Origin: Salinithrix halophila
GTDB lineage: Bacteria; Bacillota; Bacilli; Thermoactinomycetales; DSM-45169
Assembly (NCBI RefSeq): GCF_042650125.1
Contig: NZ_JBHSAP010000007.1
Span: 186,001 to 250,000 of the forward strand
Direction: 5' to 3'
DNA length: 64,000 bases
The translations under genes and the position numbers were made by a program. The notes beneath the pieces are model-generated. The model was given only the letters and a program-made list of their open reading frames with translations, ran no database searches and had not been told where the DNA came from. This document shows, piece after piece, positions 17,317 through 24,795 of this stretch. How positions within the stretch are numbered: the stretch's first letter is position 1; every line of letters begins with the position of its first letter.

Positions 17317-18396
17317 ATGACTGGGACCTATACAGAACGGGAAATCCGGCGCCAACCGGAGCTGTGGCACCAAACAATCGCCCTGGTCAAGGAAAAGCGG
17401 GAATGGATCCGGGAGCAGTTCCTCGATGCGAGTCCAGAAGAGATCCTCTTTACCGGATGCGGCACCTCTTATTACCTATCGATTGCCGCCGCGGCGATCT
17501 TCGCCGAAAAAACGGGGTTTCCCGCTAAAGCTGTCCCCGCCTCCGACCTGTACTTAAAGCCGACCTCCGTCCTCAGCCCTCGCCGCCGCACCTGGGTAAT
17601 CGGTTCTTCTCGCTCCGGTAACACCACGGAGCTGGTGCGAGCCCTTCAGACGGCAGAGCGTCAATTCGCTGTCCCTTGCCTTGGGGTAACCGGCAATCCG
17701 GAAAGCGAACTCGCCCGCCAAACGACGACTCTCCTCCTTCCTCACATTCAAGAAAAAAGTGTTGTCATGACAGGTTCCTTCACCAACCTCCTCCTTTCTC
17801 TCCAAATAATCACCGCTTTCATCGCAGAAGACGAACGTTTCCTCGAAGAACTGAAACACCTTGCTGACCTCGGTGATCAGATCCTTGCCAAATCGGAGGA
17901 ATGGGGACGTTTGCTGGGGGAAGACCGAACCCGGGATCGCACCGTTTACCTCGGTCTGGGTGCCAACTTCGGCCTCGCCTGTGAAGGGATGCTCAAGTTA
18001 AAGGAAATGACCCAAGAGGTTAGTGAGGCATTTAACCCCATGGAGTTCCGCCACGGACCTATTTCCATCCTGGATGAGAGATGGCGGGTGGTTCTTGTGA
18101 GCGATCGTTCGCTTACCTCCTTTGAAGAAACGCTTGTCAGGGAACTAAAGGAGACTGGGGCCGAAATCTGCGCGATTGGGGACGGGGTAGCAACTCTCGG
18201 CGCAGACCGGCCCCTGGATCTGAGCTCGGGCCTCTCCGATGCTGCCCGGGCCGCCCTCACTGTTCCCGCGCTCCAATGGATGGCCTTTTATCGAACCTAC
18301 CAAATGGGGCTTAACCCGGATCGCCCCCGCAACCTGAATCCGGTAGTTCTACTAAAAGATCGGGGGGGAAAAAGTAATGGCCCTCCTATCGACTAA
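17317..18396 (+). CDS. SIS-domain sugar isomerase/deaminase (AgaS-like)
   Basis: 359 aa from ATG 17317, which has GGGAGG 6 nt upstream; an in-frame TTG 21 bp earlier overlaps that site and is rejected. Two SIS domains (about 30-190 and 200-340): the first has TGCGTSYYLS and the phosphosugar loop GSSRSGNTTE (residues 96-105); the second has EAFNPMEFRHGP, shared with GlmS-like isomerases and AgaS. AgaS enzymes deaminate or isomerise galactosamine-6-phosphate to tagatose-6-phosphate. It overlaps the aldolase gene by 20 bp, supporting a shared amino-sugar route. No kinase or phosphotransferase gene is adjacent. Confidence 0.8.
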   Translation: MTGTYTEREIRRQPELWHQTIALVKEKREWIREQFLDASPEEILFTGCGTSYYLSIAAAAIFAEKTGFPAKAVPASDLYLKPTSVLSPRRRTWVIGSSRSGNTTELVRALQTAERQFAVPCLGVTGNPESELARQTTTLLLPHIQEKSVVMTGSFTNLLLSLQIITAFIAEDERFLEELKHLADLGDQILAKSEEWGRLLGEDRTRDRTVYLGLGANFGLACEGMLKLKEMTQEVSEAFNPMEFRHGPISILDERWRVVLVSDRSLTSFEETLVRELKETGAEICAIGDGVATLGADRPLDLSSGLSDAARAALTVPALQWMAFYRTYQMGLNPDRPRNLNPVVLLKDRGGKSNGPPID

Positions 18397-19228
18397 AGGG
18401 CTTTTGGAGACGGCCTACCGGAACCGGAGCGCCGTCTTTGCCTTTGCTTCCCACAACATGGAGTTGATGAAGACCATCGTCGAGGCGGCCGAAGAAACCG
18501 GAAGCCCTGTCATTCTCCAGACTACTCCAGCGACCTTGCGTTCAACGAAGGTTAAGCTGTTGGCCGCCATGGCAAGGGCCATTGCGGAGGAGGCCCGGAT
18601 TCCAGTCGCCCTGCACCTGGACCATGGTGACTCTTTCGCAACCGTCGCTCAATGCCTTCGAGCAGGGTACACTTCTGTGATGATCGATGGTTCCCGCCTC
18701 CCCCTGAAAGAAAATATCGCTCTCACCCGCCGGGTCGTGGAGATGGCCCACCCCATGGGTGTACCCGTAGAAGCGGAGCTAGGAACCATTGTCGGTACGG
18801 AAGAACCCTCGGCAGCCGTGGACGGGCAGGCTGTCTTTACCGACCCCGCGACGGCGGAGACCTTCGTCTCCCACACAGGAGTCGACTTTCTCGCCCCTTC
18901 CTTCGGTACGGCCCACGGCCCTTATAAAGGGGAGATTCGTCTCGACTTTCCACGCCTAGCGGAGATCTCTCGTAGGGTAAGCATCCCGCTGGTAATGCAT
19001 GGAGCTTCCGGTGTCCCTGAGAACAGCATCCAACTGGCGATCGCCAATGGAGTCAGTAAGATCAACATCTCCACCGAATTAAAACAAGCCTTCACCCAAG
19101 GACTAAGGGACACCCTCGAGGAAAATCCCTCCGAAACCGATCCCCGCAAGCTGTTCCAATCGGCCAAGGAAGCAGTAAAACAGGTGGTCAAGCAAAAATT
19201 AAACCTGGCCCGGCCCATCCCGGGATAA
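18377..19228 (+). CDS. Class II ketose-1,6-bisphosphate aldolase (GatY/KbaY/FbaA-like)
   Basis: 283 aa; ATG inside the end of the AgaS-like gene, with GGGGGGAAAA upstream. It is a zinc-dependent aldolase: ALHLDHGDS gives the catalytic Asp82 and zinc ligand His83, with further ligands in FGTAHGPY and VMHGASG, then the INISTEL phosphate-site strand. Its length and the AgaS-like neighbour favour a tagatose-1,6-bisphosphate (GatY/KbaY) role over housekeeping fructose-bisphosphate aldolase, but the sequence alone cannot prove the epimer used. A 6-phosphotagatose kinase would have to be encoded elsewhere. Confidence 0.82.
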   Translation: MALLSTKGLLETAYRNRSAVFAFASHNMELMKTIVEAAEETGSPVILQTTPATLRSTKVKLLAAMARAIAEEARIPVALHLDHGDSFATVAQCLRAGYTSVMIDGSRLPLKENIALTRRVVEMAHPMGVPVEAELGTIVGTEEPSAAVDGQAVFTDPATAETFVSHTGVDFLAPSFGTAHGPYKGEIRLDFPRLAEISRRVSIPLVMHGASGVPENSIQLAIANGVSKINISTELKQAFTQGLRDTLEENPSETDPRKLFQSAKEAVKQVVKQKLNLARPIPG

Positions 19229-19446
19229 GTCTCTAATATCCTCTGACAAGCACCAGGATCTTGATTTGAAATCCGTACGCGATGAGCGGGACCGCTAAAA
19301 AGACCACTCCCAAAAAAGGGTTCCTTGCTATGAACCGGTACGAAGAATTTTGTTAAGAGACATGTACCTTTCCCATCTCGGTGGAATCGAAGTCGACGGG
19401 ATAAAAAAAGTTCGGTATCCTATTTAAAATTCCACCAAATGTAGTA

Positions 19447-19475
19447 TTGAATTGTTTTGTGGTTGTGCTTATACT
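19447..19475 (+). promoter_or_regulatory. Promoter of the four-peptide operon
   Basis: TTGAAT (19447-19452), exact 17-nt spacer, TATACT (19470-19475). Start expected near 19482, about 38 nt before the first peptide start. The 19229-19446 stretch upstream shows no gene and no clear terminator for the aldolase operon. Confidence 0.75.
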
Positions 19476-19519
19476 GGACCTAGCTTTTCATTTACATATT
19501 TTTAAAGGAGGGGCTCTTC

Positions 19520-19600
19520 TTGGCTATCGCTATCGGCATCCTGAAGGTCATCGGTTATGTAGCACCTGCCGTCGTCACACTCCTGCAACTGTTCGCCTGA
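19520..19600 (+). CDS. 26-residue hydrophobic peptide 1 (PSM/leaderless-bacteriocin-like)
   Basis: TTG start preceded by AAAGGAGGGG. It encodes 26 aa beginning MAIAIGILKVIG and ending LLQLFA, with a central VAPAV. No leader or signal sequence; one Lys (position 9), no acidic residue, net +1. First of four tandem homologues. The N-terminal rhythm (small and aliphatic residues with Lys at 9) resembles staphylococcal PSM-alpha peptides; the tandem layout resembles aureocin A70. Predicted membrane-active helix with a Pro kink; function not known. The four genes share one promoter and one terminator. Confidence 0.72.
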   Translation: MAIAIGILKVIGYVAPAVVTLLQLFA

Positions 19601-19637
19601 TCCTCACCCCACTTTTTCCTGTTAGGAGGTGCTTTCT

Positions 19638-19718
19638 TTGGCTATCGCAATCGGTATCCTGAAGTTCATCGGTTATGTAGCGCCTGCCGTCGTCACCATT
19701 CTGCAACTCTTCGCCTAA
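19638..19718 (+). CDS. 26-residue hydrophobic peptide 2
   Basis: TTG start with TTAGGAGGTG 5-7 nt upstream, 118 bp after the start of peptide 1. Product begins MAIAIGILKFIG, has the central VAPAV and ends ILQLFA; it differs from peptide 1 by Val10 to Phe and Leu21 to Ile. Identical in amino acids to peptide 3. Conserved frame and ribosome binding sites across the copies argue for real translation. Confidence 0.72.
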   Translation: MAIAIGILKFIGYVAPAVVTILQLFA

Positions 19719-19754
19719 TCCTCGGGCCCATTTTCCTGTCAGGAGGTGCTTTCT

Positions 19755-19835
19755 TTGGCTATCGCAATCGGTATCCTGAAGTTCATCGGCTATGTAGCGC
19801 CTGCCGTCGTCACCATTCTGCAACTCTTCGCCTGA
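19755..19835 (+). CDS. 26-residue hydrophobic peptide 3 (same product as peptide 2)
   Basis: TTG start, AGGAGGTG upstream, exactly 117 bp after the start of peptide 2. The DNA differs from copy 2 by a synonymous change in the Gly12 codon and by a TGA rather than TAA stop. An identical product suggests recent duplication and selection for dosage or stoichiometry. Confidence 0.72.
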   Translation: MAIAIGILKFIGYVAPAVVTILQLFA

Positions 19836-19871
19836 TCCTCGACCCATTCTTTCGGTTAGGAGGTGTTTCTT

Positions 19872-19952
19872 TTGGAAATCGCCATCGGTGTTCTGCAATT
19901 TATCGGTAAAGTAGCTCCCGCTGTTGCTGAACTTCTGCAACTGTTCTCCTGA
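19872..19952 (+). CDS. 26-residue hydrophobic peptide 4 (divergent copy)
   Basis: TTG start with AGGAGGTG upstream, 117 bp after the start of peptide 3. Same length, but begins MEIAIGVLQFIGK and ends ELLQLFS: Glu2, Lys13 and Glu20 make it slightly acidic (net -1), unlike peptides 1-3 (+1). Conserved across all four: IAIG, L8, IG at 11-12, VAPAV, LQLF. The charge difference would suit a partner, modulator or immunity-like role within a multi-peptide set; this is inference. Confidence 0.72.
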   Translation: MEIAIGVLQFIGKVAPAVAELLQLFS

Positions 19953-19977
19953 ATCCCTTGATATTTTTACATTAAAA

Positions 19978-20012
19978 CCCCGGCCAGTCTCTCGTTGACT
20001 GCCGGGGCTTTT
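19978..20012. terminator. Bidirectional terminator between the peptide operon and the sugar cluster
   Basis: CCCCGGC(C)AGTC / GACTGCCGGGG, 11 paired bases with one bulge and a 7-nt loop; CTTTT follows on plus and GGTTTT on minus. Confidence 0.85.
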
Positions 20013-20053
20013 GGTATTCCTTCTACCGGTTTATGACCCTCCCGTGCTTTTTC

Positions 20054-21616
20054 TCATTGCCACTTCGGACGGATGTGCTTCTTCTTCATCTCTCGGTTTA
20101 CCTCATCGATGATTTCCTTCCCTCCCGCTTTCAGCCACTGGTTGACGGTTTGATCCCAGTCAGAGAGGGGGCGGTCCCCCGTAACCATCCGGGCCTGCTC
20201 ATTGAGGAGTTTCTTCTGAAGCTCCAAACCTTTCCGGGCTTGGGTCGGAGAATAGACCTGGTAAATCGGATTGATGTAGTGTTTGGTCTCCGTATGCATC
20301 GTTTCCAAGTCTTCGGCTAGCTGCCTATAGGCCTTATGCTTGTAGGTTTTGGCATATTGGTTGGACTCATCGGTCGGCGCCCACATCTTGTTGTCGATCA
20401 GGTAATGCCAGGGAGAAAGACCCTTGACTCCCTGAGAGAGAACAGGATAACCCTGCACCATCTCATAACCCTCCCCTTCCTTCCCGTAAAGCCAATCGAA
20501 CTCCTTGTTTTGCGGGTTTCGTTTGTCCAGAGGATAGAAGGTGCGGCCATAGTCGATGATCTCCAGGATGCGACGCACTTTACCTGGATGATCAGACAGC
20601 TTTGCCGACAAGGCGGTAGCGGTGTAATACCCGGAGCCTGCCGTGTATCCCTTGCTCCCATCAGGGGCTACAAAGGGAGGAATCGGGGCTAACTCCGCTC
20701 CAGGATGGATGCGGGACAAAGCCTCCATATTTTCTTCGGTCATTTCCACCGGGCCACGGACGATCATCCCTGCTTTACCGGCATAAAATTCCTTCCCATT
20801 GGCTTCGTTTGGATTCGTGAGAACAAAGTCACTGTTCACAGCTCCCTTTTTATATAGATCAGCGTACAGCCGGATCATCCCTTTTCGTTCTTCCGTAATA
20901 ATGCCGGGAACCACTTGTCCTTTCGCGTTCGTATGATACCAGGCCCCCATGTCCCAGTAGGCGCCGAAGTGATAGTTCGGCCAGAGGTTCTCCCCGAGGA
21001 CCATGCCGTAAGTATCGTCCTTGCCGTTTCCATCCGGATCCTGCTCTGTGAATGCAAGGGCCACCTCCTTCAGTTCTTCGTGGCTCTTCGGAATCTCGAG
21101 GCCCAACCGATCCAGCCAGTCTTTGCGAATGATCGGGGTGTTAAGGTATTTCGGGGGGAAATACTTGGGGATCGCCATGATTTTCCCGTCGATAGAAACC
21201 GCATTCCACACTTCCTTGGGAACTTTTTTCAAGGTGGGGTACTCATCGATGTAATCGTTGAGAGGTAAAAAAGCCCCCTGTTCCGCCCATTTAAAGAAAT
21301 TGGACCGGTCGTTGCTCATTTCAAAACCGATCACGTCAGGAATGTCTCCGGAAGCGACTTGAGTCGCCACTTTTTCCGTATAATCCGTATACACCCCGTA
21401 AGTCCGTTTATACTTCACATGAAACTTCTCCTCGATCATCTTAACGCCTTTCCCGTCCTTGGGCGGGATGTCGTCATACAGAAAATCGAGGGAGGTGATC
21501 GTATAGGTTTTCTCCTGATCATCCGTCTGTCCTGTTCCGTCGGCTGAACAGGACATCAGTACGAACACGAGCCCTCCAGAAACGATCCAAGCGATCGCTT
21601 TCCGCATCTTCTTCAT
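20054..21616 (-). CDS. Carbohydrate ABC transporter lipoprotein, extracellular solute-binding protein 2 (LplA-like)
   Basis: 520 aa, ATG; its start overlaps the upstream dehydrogenase stop by 4 bp. Lipoprotein signal with Cys23 (VLMSC), so anchored outside the membrane. It has the large-type solute-binding fold of LplA/YtcQ proteins and a DPDGNGKDDTYG calcium-loop-like motif near residue 190. It is a close paralogue of the protein at 28538-30100: same length, with long shared blocks such as GDIPDVIGFEM and TGDRPLSDWDQ. It is the last gene of the long cluster and presumably feeds the LplB/LplC-type permeases upstream. Confidence 0.88.
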   Translation of the reverse strand: MKKMRKAIAWIVSGGLVFVLMSCSADGTGQTDDQEKTYTITSLDFLYDDIPPKDGKGVKMIEEKFHVKYKRTYGVYTDYTEKVATQVASGDIPDVIGFEMSNDRSNFFKWAEQGAFLPLNDYIDEYPTLKKVPKEVWNAVSIDGKIMAIPKYFPPKYLNTPIIRKDWLDRLGLEIPKSHEELKEVALAFTEQDPDGNGKDDTYGMVLGENLWPNYHFGAYWDMGAWYHTNAKGQVVPGIITEERKGMIRLYADLYKKGAVNSDFVLTNPNEANGKEFYAGKAGMIVRGPVEMTEENMEALSRIHPGAELAPIPPFVAPDGSKGYTAGSGYYTATALSAKLSDHPGKVRRILEIIDYGRTFYPLDKRNPQNKEFDWLYGKEGEGYEMVQGYPVLSQGVKGLSPWHYLIDNKMWAPTDESNQYAKTYKHKAYRQLAEDLETMHTETKHYINPIYQVYSPTQARKGLELQKKLLNEQARMVTGDRPLSDWDQTVNQWLKAGGKEIIDEVNREMKKKHIRPKWQ

Positions 21617-22896
21617 ACACTCGGCCCCCTAACCTCTTTACTCCCCCGCCCATACAACTCCCTGATCGGTACTGGCATCCCACCTCTCAGGCGGGATTCT
21701 TCCGCGGCAAAAGCCATCAGATGGCTCATGACAGAATCGGAGGCGGAAGTGAGAGCGGCATCGGCGCTTCCCTGACGAACATCTCGGACAAAGCGACGAA
21801 TCAACCCTTCATCCCCACCCCCGTGACCACCAAGGCCGCTATCCGTGCGAATCACGGTCTCATCGCCAGTCAGAAAATCATAGACGGAAAAGGACTGCTC
21901 CACCATGCTTCCTCGGATCTCTCCACGGGTGCCCATGACCTGGATGATGCGAGTGTTGTCCCGGGTAAATCCACACATGCTGAAAACAGCAGTCACTCCA
22001 CCTTCAAACTCGAGGTTGACCGTCTGATGGTCTACTATGTCATTGTCCGAATGGTAGACACACCTTCCATAAGGGCCGGTTTGTAAGGCGTGAAGAATCC
22101 CCTCCCGTGAGAGATCTCCAGTGAACTTACCCGCCCATGCCTTTCCTTTGCCTAAATAGAACCGAGGGGCCGACCAAGGGCACTCCGCTTCCGCCATACA
22201 GCCGTCCAGGCAGCGGTCGGTAGCTCCCTTAGGCGCTTTTTCTTCCCGGAAATGCAGGAGGGAACCAAAAGAGGAAACCCGAAGGCAAGGTTTACCGACG
22301 AGCCAGGCTAATAGATCCATGTCATGGCAAGACTTAGCCAGGATCATTGGGCTGGAACGCTGAGAGTGATTCCAGTTTCCCCGGACAAAACTATGGGCCA
22401 TATGATGGAATTCCACATTTTCATTTAATTGAATGGAGACGATATCCCCAATGGCCCCCGAATCGATCACTGCCTTCATTCGGGTCCAGAAAGGGGTATA
22501 GCGAAGAACGTGACCAATTACGAGGAGACGCCCCCGCTCACGGGCGGCCTCTTCCATAGCGATACATTCCGCCGGGTCCGGGGACATCGGTTTTTCCAAT
22601 AAGACATGATAACCTCGTTCCAAGGCTTTCATCGTCGGTTGATAATGCATCCGGTCCTGGGTGCAGATCAAGGCGGCATCTGCCAGCCGAGAGTGTTGCA
22701 GAAATTCTTCCCACTTGGAATACGCCCGATCCTGCGGAATGCCATACTCTTGGACCATGTAGTTTCTCCGGTCTTCCTGCGGTTCAGCTACGGCTACAAT
22801 CGCCAACTCATGGGGAAAATCCCGGGCATAGGGGGAGTAGGCATGCGCTCCTCGATCTCCCGCCCCCACGACCACGGCTGTTACCGGCTTTTTCAT
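21613..22896 (-). CDS. Gfo/Idh/MocA-family oxidoreductase
   Basis: 427 aa, ATG with GGGAGGG upstream. N-terminal Rossmann fold with VVVGAGDRGAHAY and the EKPMS catalytic-lysine motif (about residues 97-101). After it comes a sugar-binding domain carrying a Cys-rich insert (DRCLDGCMAEAECPWSAP, about residues 234-251), common in a subgroup that acts on poly- or oligosaccharide-derived sugars (YteT-like). Likely NAD(P)-dependent oxidation of a sugar or aminosugar, or redox-neutral glycoside cleavage as in GH109/GH177-type relatives. 4-bp overlap with the solute-binding protein gene shows translational coupling. Confidence 0.85.
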   Translation of the reverse strand: MKKPVTAVVVGAGDRGAHAYSPYARDFPHELAIVAVAEPQEDRRNYMVQEYGIPQDRAYSKWEEFLQHSRLADAALICTQDRMHYQPTMKALERGYHVLLEKPMSPDPAECIAMEEAARERGRLLVIGHVLRYTPFWTRMKAVIDSGAIGDIVSIQLNENVEFHHMAHSFVRGNWNHSQRSSPMILAKSCHDMDLLAWLVGKPCLRVSSFGSLLHFREEKAPKGATDRCLDGCMAEAECPWSAPRFYLGKGKAWAGKFTGDLSREGILHALQTGPYGRCVYHSDNDIVDHQTVNLEFEGGVTAVFSMCGFTRDNTRIIQVMGTRGEIRGSMVEQSFSVYDFLTGDETVIRTDSGLGGHGGGDEGLIRRFVRDVRQGSADAALTSASDSVMSHLMAFAAEESRLRGGMPVPIRELYGRGSKEVRGPSV

Positions 22897-22911
22897 CGAA
22901 TCCCTCCCTTC

Positions 22912-23787
22912 TCATTCCTTTACTGAGCCCAACATCACACCTTTGACGAAATATTTCTGCAAAAAGGGATAGATAAAAAGAATCGGCAGGGTGGTTAACA
23001 GAATAGCCGCCATCTGAACGGTCTCCGGAGGTGGCGGGTTGTGAATCATCTGCTGCCCTCCCTGCAGGGCAGCTTTGGGTTCGTTGACAATCACAATCTG
23101 GCGTAGTACGACTTGTAACGGCCATTTGGCGGGATCGTTCACATACAAAATGGCGGAAAAATAATTGTTCCAGTGGCCGACTGCGTAAAAGAGGCTGAAA
23201 GCAGCCAAAGCCGGTTTGGAAAGAGGAAGGATGATCCGCCAAAAAATCTGCAGGTGGTTGGCCCCGTCGAGGATCGCCGCCTCATGAAGCTCCTCCGGGA
23301 TACGAAGGAAAAATTGTCGCATCACGATCAGGTTGAATGGGCTGATCGCTACTGGAAGAATCAGGGACCAAATGGAATCGAGGAGACCCGTCGCTTTGAC
23401 GACCATATAGGTGGGAATCAACCCCGCACTGAACAGAAGTGTGAAAACAACTAGAAACAATAGGATTCGCCGTCCGTAAATCGGTCGGGACAATCCATAG
23501 GCCATGGTAGCGGTAAAGGCGAGGTTGACCAGCGTACCGAGGACCGTCACCAGCACGGTGACGAAGAAAGAGCGAATAAATGGTTCCGATCCGAGGATAT
23601 ATCGATAAGCATCGGTGACCCACGTTTCCGGCCACAGAAGGAGATCGTTCCGGATTACATCCTCTAGACTCGAAAAGGAAACCGCAAAAATGTAAAAGAA
23701 AGGAAAGACCATCGACCCGGCCACTACGAGTAAAACTGCGGCATTCAACCGGTCAATGAAGCGCCCAGCCCTCGTTCGGTGAAGCAT
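22912..23787 (-). CDS. Carbohydrate ABC transporter permease (LplC/YtcP-like)
   Basis: 291 aa, six predicted transmembrane helices. The EAA loop is present (ELHEAAILDGANHLQIFWRI followed by LPLSKPALAA, about residues 185-215), the site of contact with the ATPase. N-terminal hydrophobic stretch FPFFYIFAVSFSS is typical of the C-type subunit. It pairs with the adjacent LplB-like permease. No ABC ATPase lies in the cluster, which is usual for carbohydrate importers of this type that share MsmX. Confidence 0.9.
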   Translation of the reverse strand: MLHRTRAGRFIDRLNAAVLLVVAGSMVFPFFYIFAVSFSSLEDVIRNDLLLWPETWVTDAYRYILGSEPFIRSFFVTVLVTVLGTLVNLAFTATMAYGLSRPIYGRRILLFLVVFTLLFSAGLIPTYMVVKATGLLDSIWSLILPVAISPFNLIVMRQFFLRIPEELHEAAILDGANHLQIFWRIILPLSKPALAAFSLFYAVGHWNNYFSAILYVNDPAKWPLQVVLRQIVIVNEPKAALQGGQQMIHNPPPPETVQMAAILLTTLPILFIYPFLQKYFVKGVMLGSVKE

Positions 23788-23811
23788 GGAGAAGCCTCCT
23801 TCCTTGAAAGG

Positions 23812-24795
23812 TTAATAGATTCCACCCTCGCCGAACTTTTTGGCCATCCGGTTGGCAATCACCACTAACACCAGTCCGATCACTCCCTTGAAGAGGCCAA
23901 CAGCCGTAGCGAAACTGACATCCCCCTGCTCGATCCCCTTAAAATAAACGAAGGTATCCAGAACATTCCCCGTCTCCATATTGAAGGGGTTGAGCATGAG
24001 GAAGATCTGTTCGAAGCCGGTATCCATCACCGATCCAAGACGCAGGATAAGGAGGATGATGATGGTGTTGCGGATTGCGGGGAGCGTGATGTACCGGATT
24101 TGCTGCCATCGATTGGCCCCATCGATGACCGCCGCTTCATAGAGTTGTGGATTCACCCCGGCGAGGGCTGCCAAAATGATGATCGTTCCCCACCCGGCCT
24201 CCTTCCAGATCACCTGGAACACGATCAAGGGCTTAAACCAGCCAGGGTCGGTCAGAAAAGAAACCGGCCTTATCCCAAAGAGGGAGCCGAGAAGATTGTT
24301 GAACAATCCGTCTTCTTTGAGAAAGAGGACGAAGACACCGACTACCACCACCCAGGACAAAAAATGGGGCAGATAGACCAGTGACTGAATCGTCCGTTTG
24401 TACAGGGTACTCCTTACCTCGTTGATCATAAGTGCGAGGATGATCGGAAGCGGGAAGGCGAACAGGATCTGATAGAAAGAAATCTCCAAGGTATTAAGGA
24501 TGACTCGCAAGGCTTCCGGATCGTGAAACATCGTCTCAAAATGCTTTAATCCCACCCAGGGACTGTTAAAGAAGCCCAGGAAAGGACTGTAGTCCTGGAA
24601 GGAAAGCAGGAGACCCGCCATCGGCAGATATTTATAGATTAAAAAATATAACAGTCCCGGCAGAATCAAGAGATAGATCCACCGATCCTGGCGAATATGT
24701 TTACGAACGTTCCTTTGCACCTCGAAGTTCGGCTTTTTCTGTATCCTCCGTTGTGGAATGCGAGGAATACCGGTAGGTTCCAGCCGATTCGCCAT
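23812..24795 (-). CDS. Carbohydrate ABC transporter permease (LplB/YtcN-like)
   Basis: 327 aa. The ATG at 24795 is supported by GAGGAGGGG upstream, even though it lies 95 bp inside the ROK gene frame. Basic N-terminal tail, then WIYLLILPGLLYFLIYKYLPMAGL of the B-type subunit; six helices; EAA loop ADYEAAVIDGAN-like (LYEAAVIDGANRWQQIRYI, about residues 218-236). Partner of the LplC-like subunit; 24-bp gap to it. Confidence 0.9.
   Translation of the reverse strand: MANRLEPTGIPRIPQRRIQKKPNFEVQRNVRKHIRQDRWIYLLILPGLLYFLIYKYLPMAGLLLSFQDYSPFLGFFNSPWVGLKHFETMFHDPEALRVILNTLEISFYQILFAFPLPIILALMINEVRSTLYKRTIQSLVYLPHFLSWVVVVGVFVLFLKEDGLFNNLLGSLFGIRPVSFLTDPGWFKPLIVFQVIWKEAGWGTIIILAALAGVNPQLYEAAVIDGANRWQQIRYITLPAIRNTIIILLILRLGSVMDTGFEQIFLMLNPFNMETGNVLDTFVYFKGIEQGDVSFATAVGLFKGVIGLVLVVIANRMAKKFGEGGIY

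Larger units (their letters stand above)
19503..19971 (+). repeat. 117-bp tandem repeat units carrying the four peptide genes
   Basis: Units begin at 19621, 19738 and 19855 (exactly 117 bp apart), each running from ribosome binding site through the peptide gene to a CCCAT-type spacer; the first unit (about 19503) is slightly less regular. Spacer DNA is conserved between copies 2 and 3. Confidence 0.85.

Noticed and set aside
19575..19940. 121-codon antisense open frame across the four-peptide operon
   Set aside because: It is the complement of the repeat units and has no ribosome binding site or promoter; the plus-strand peptides have both.
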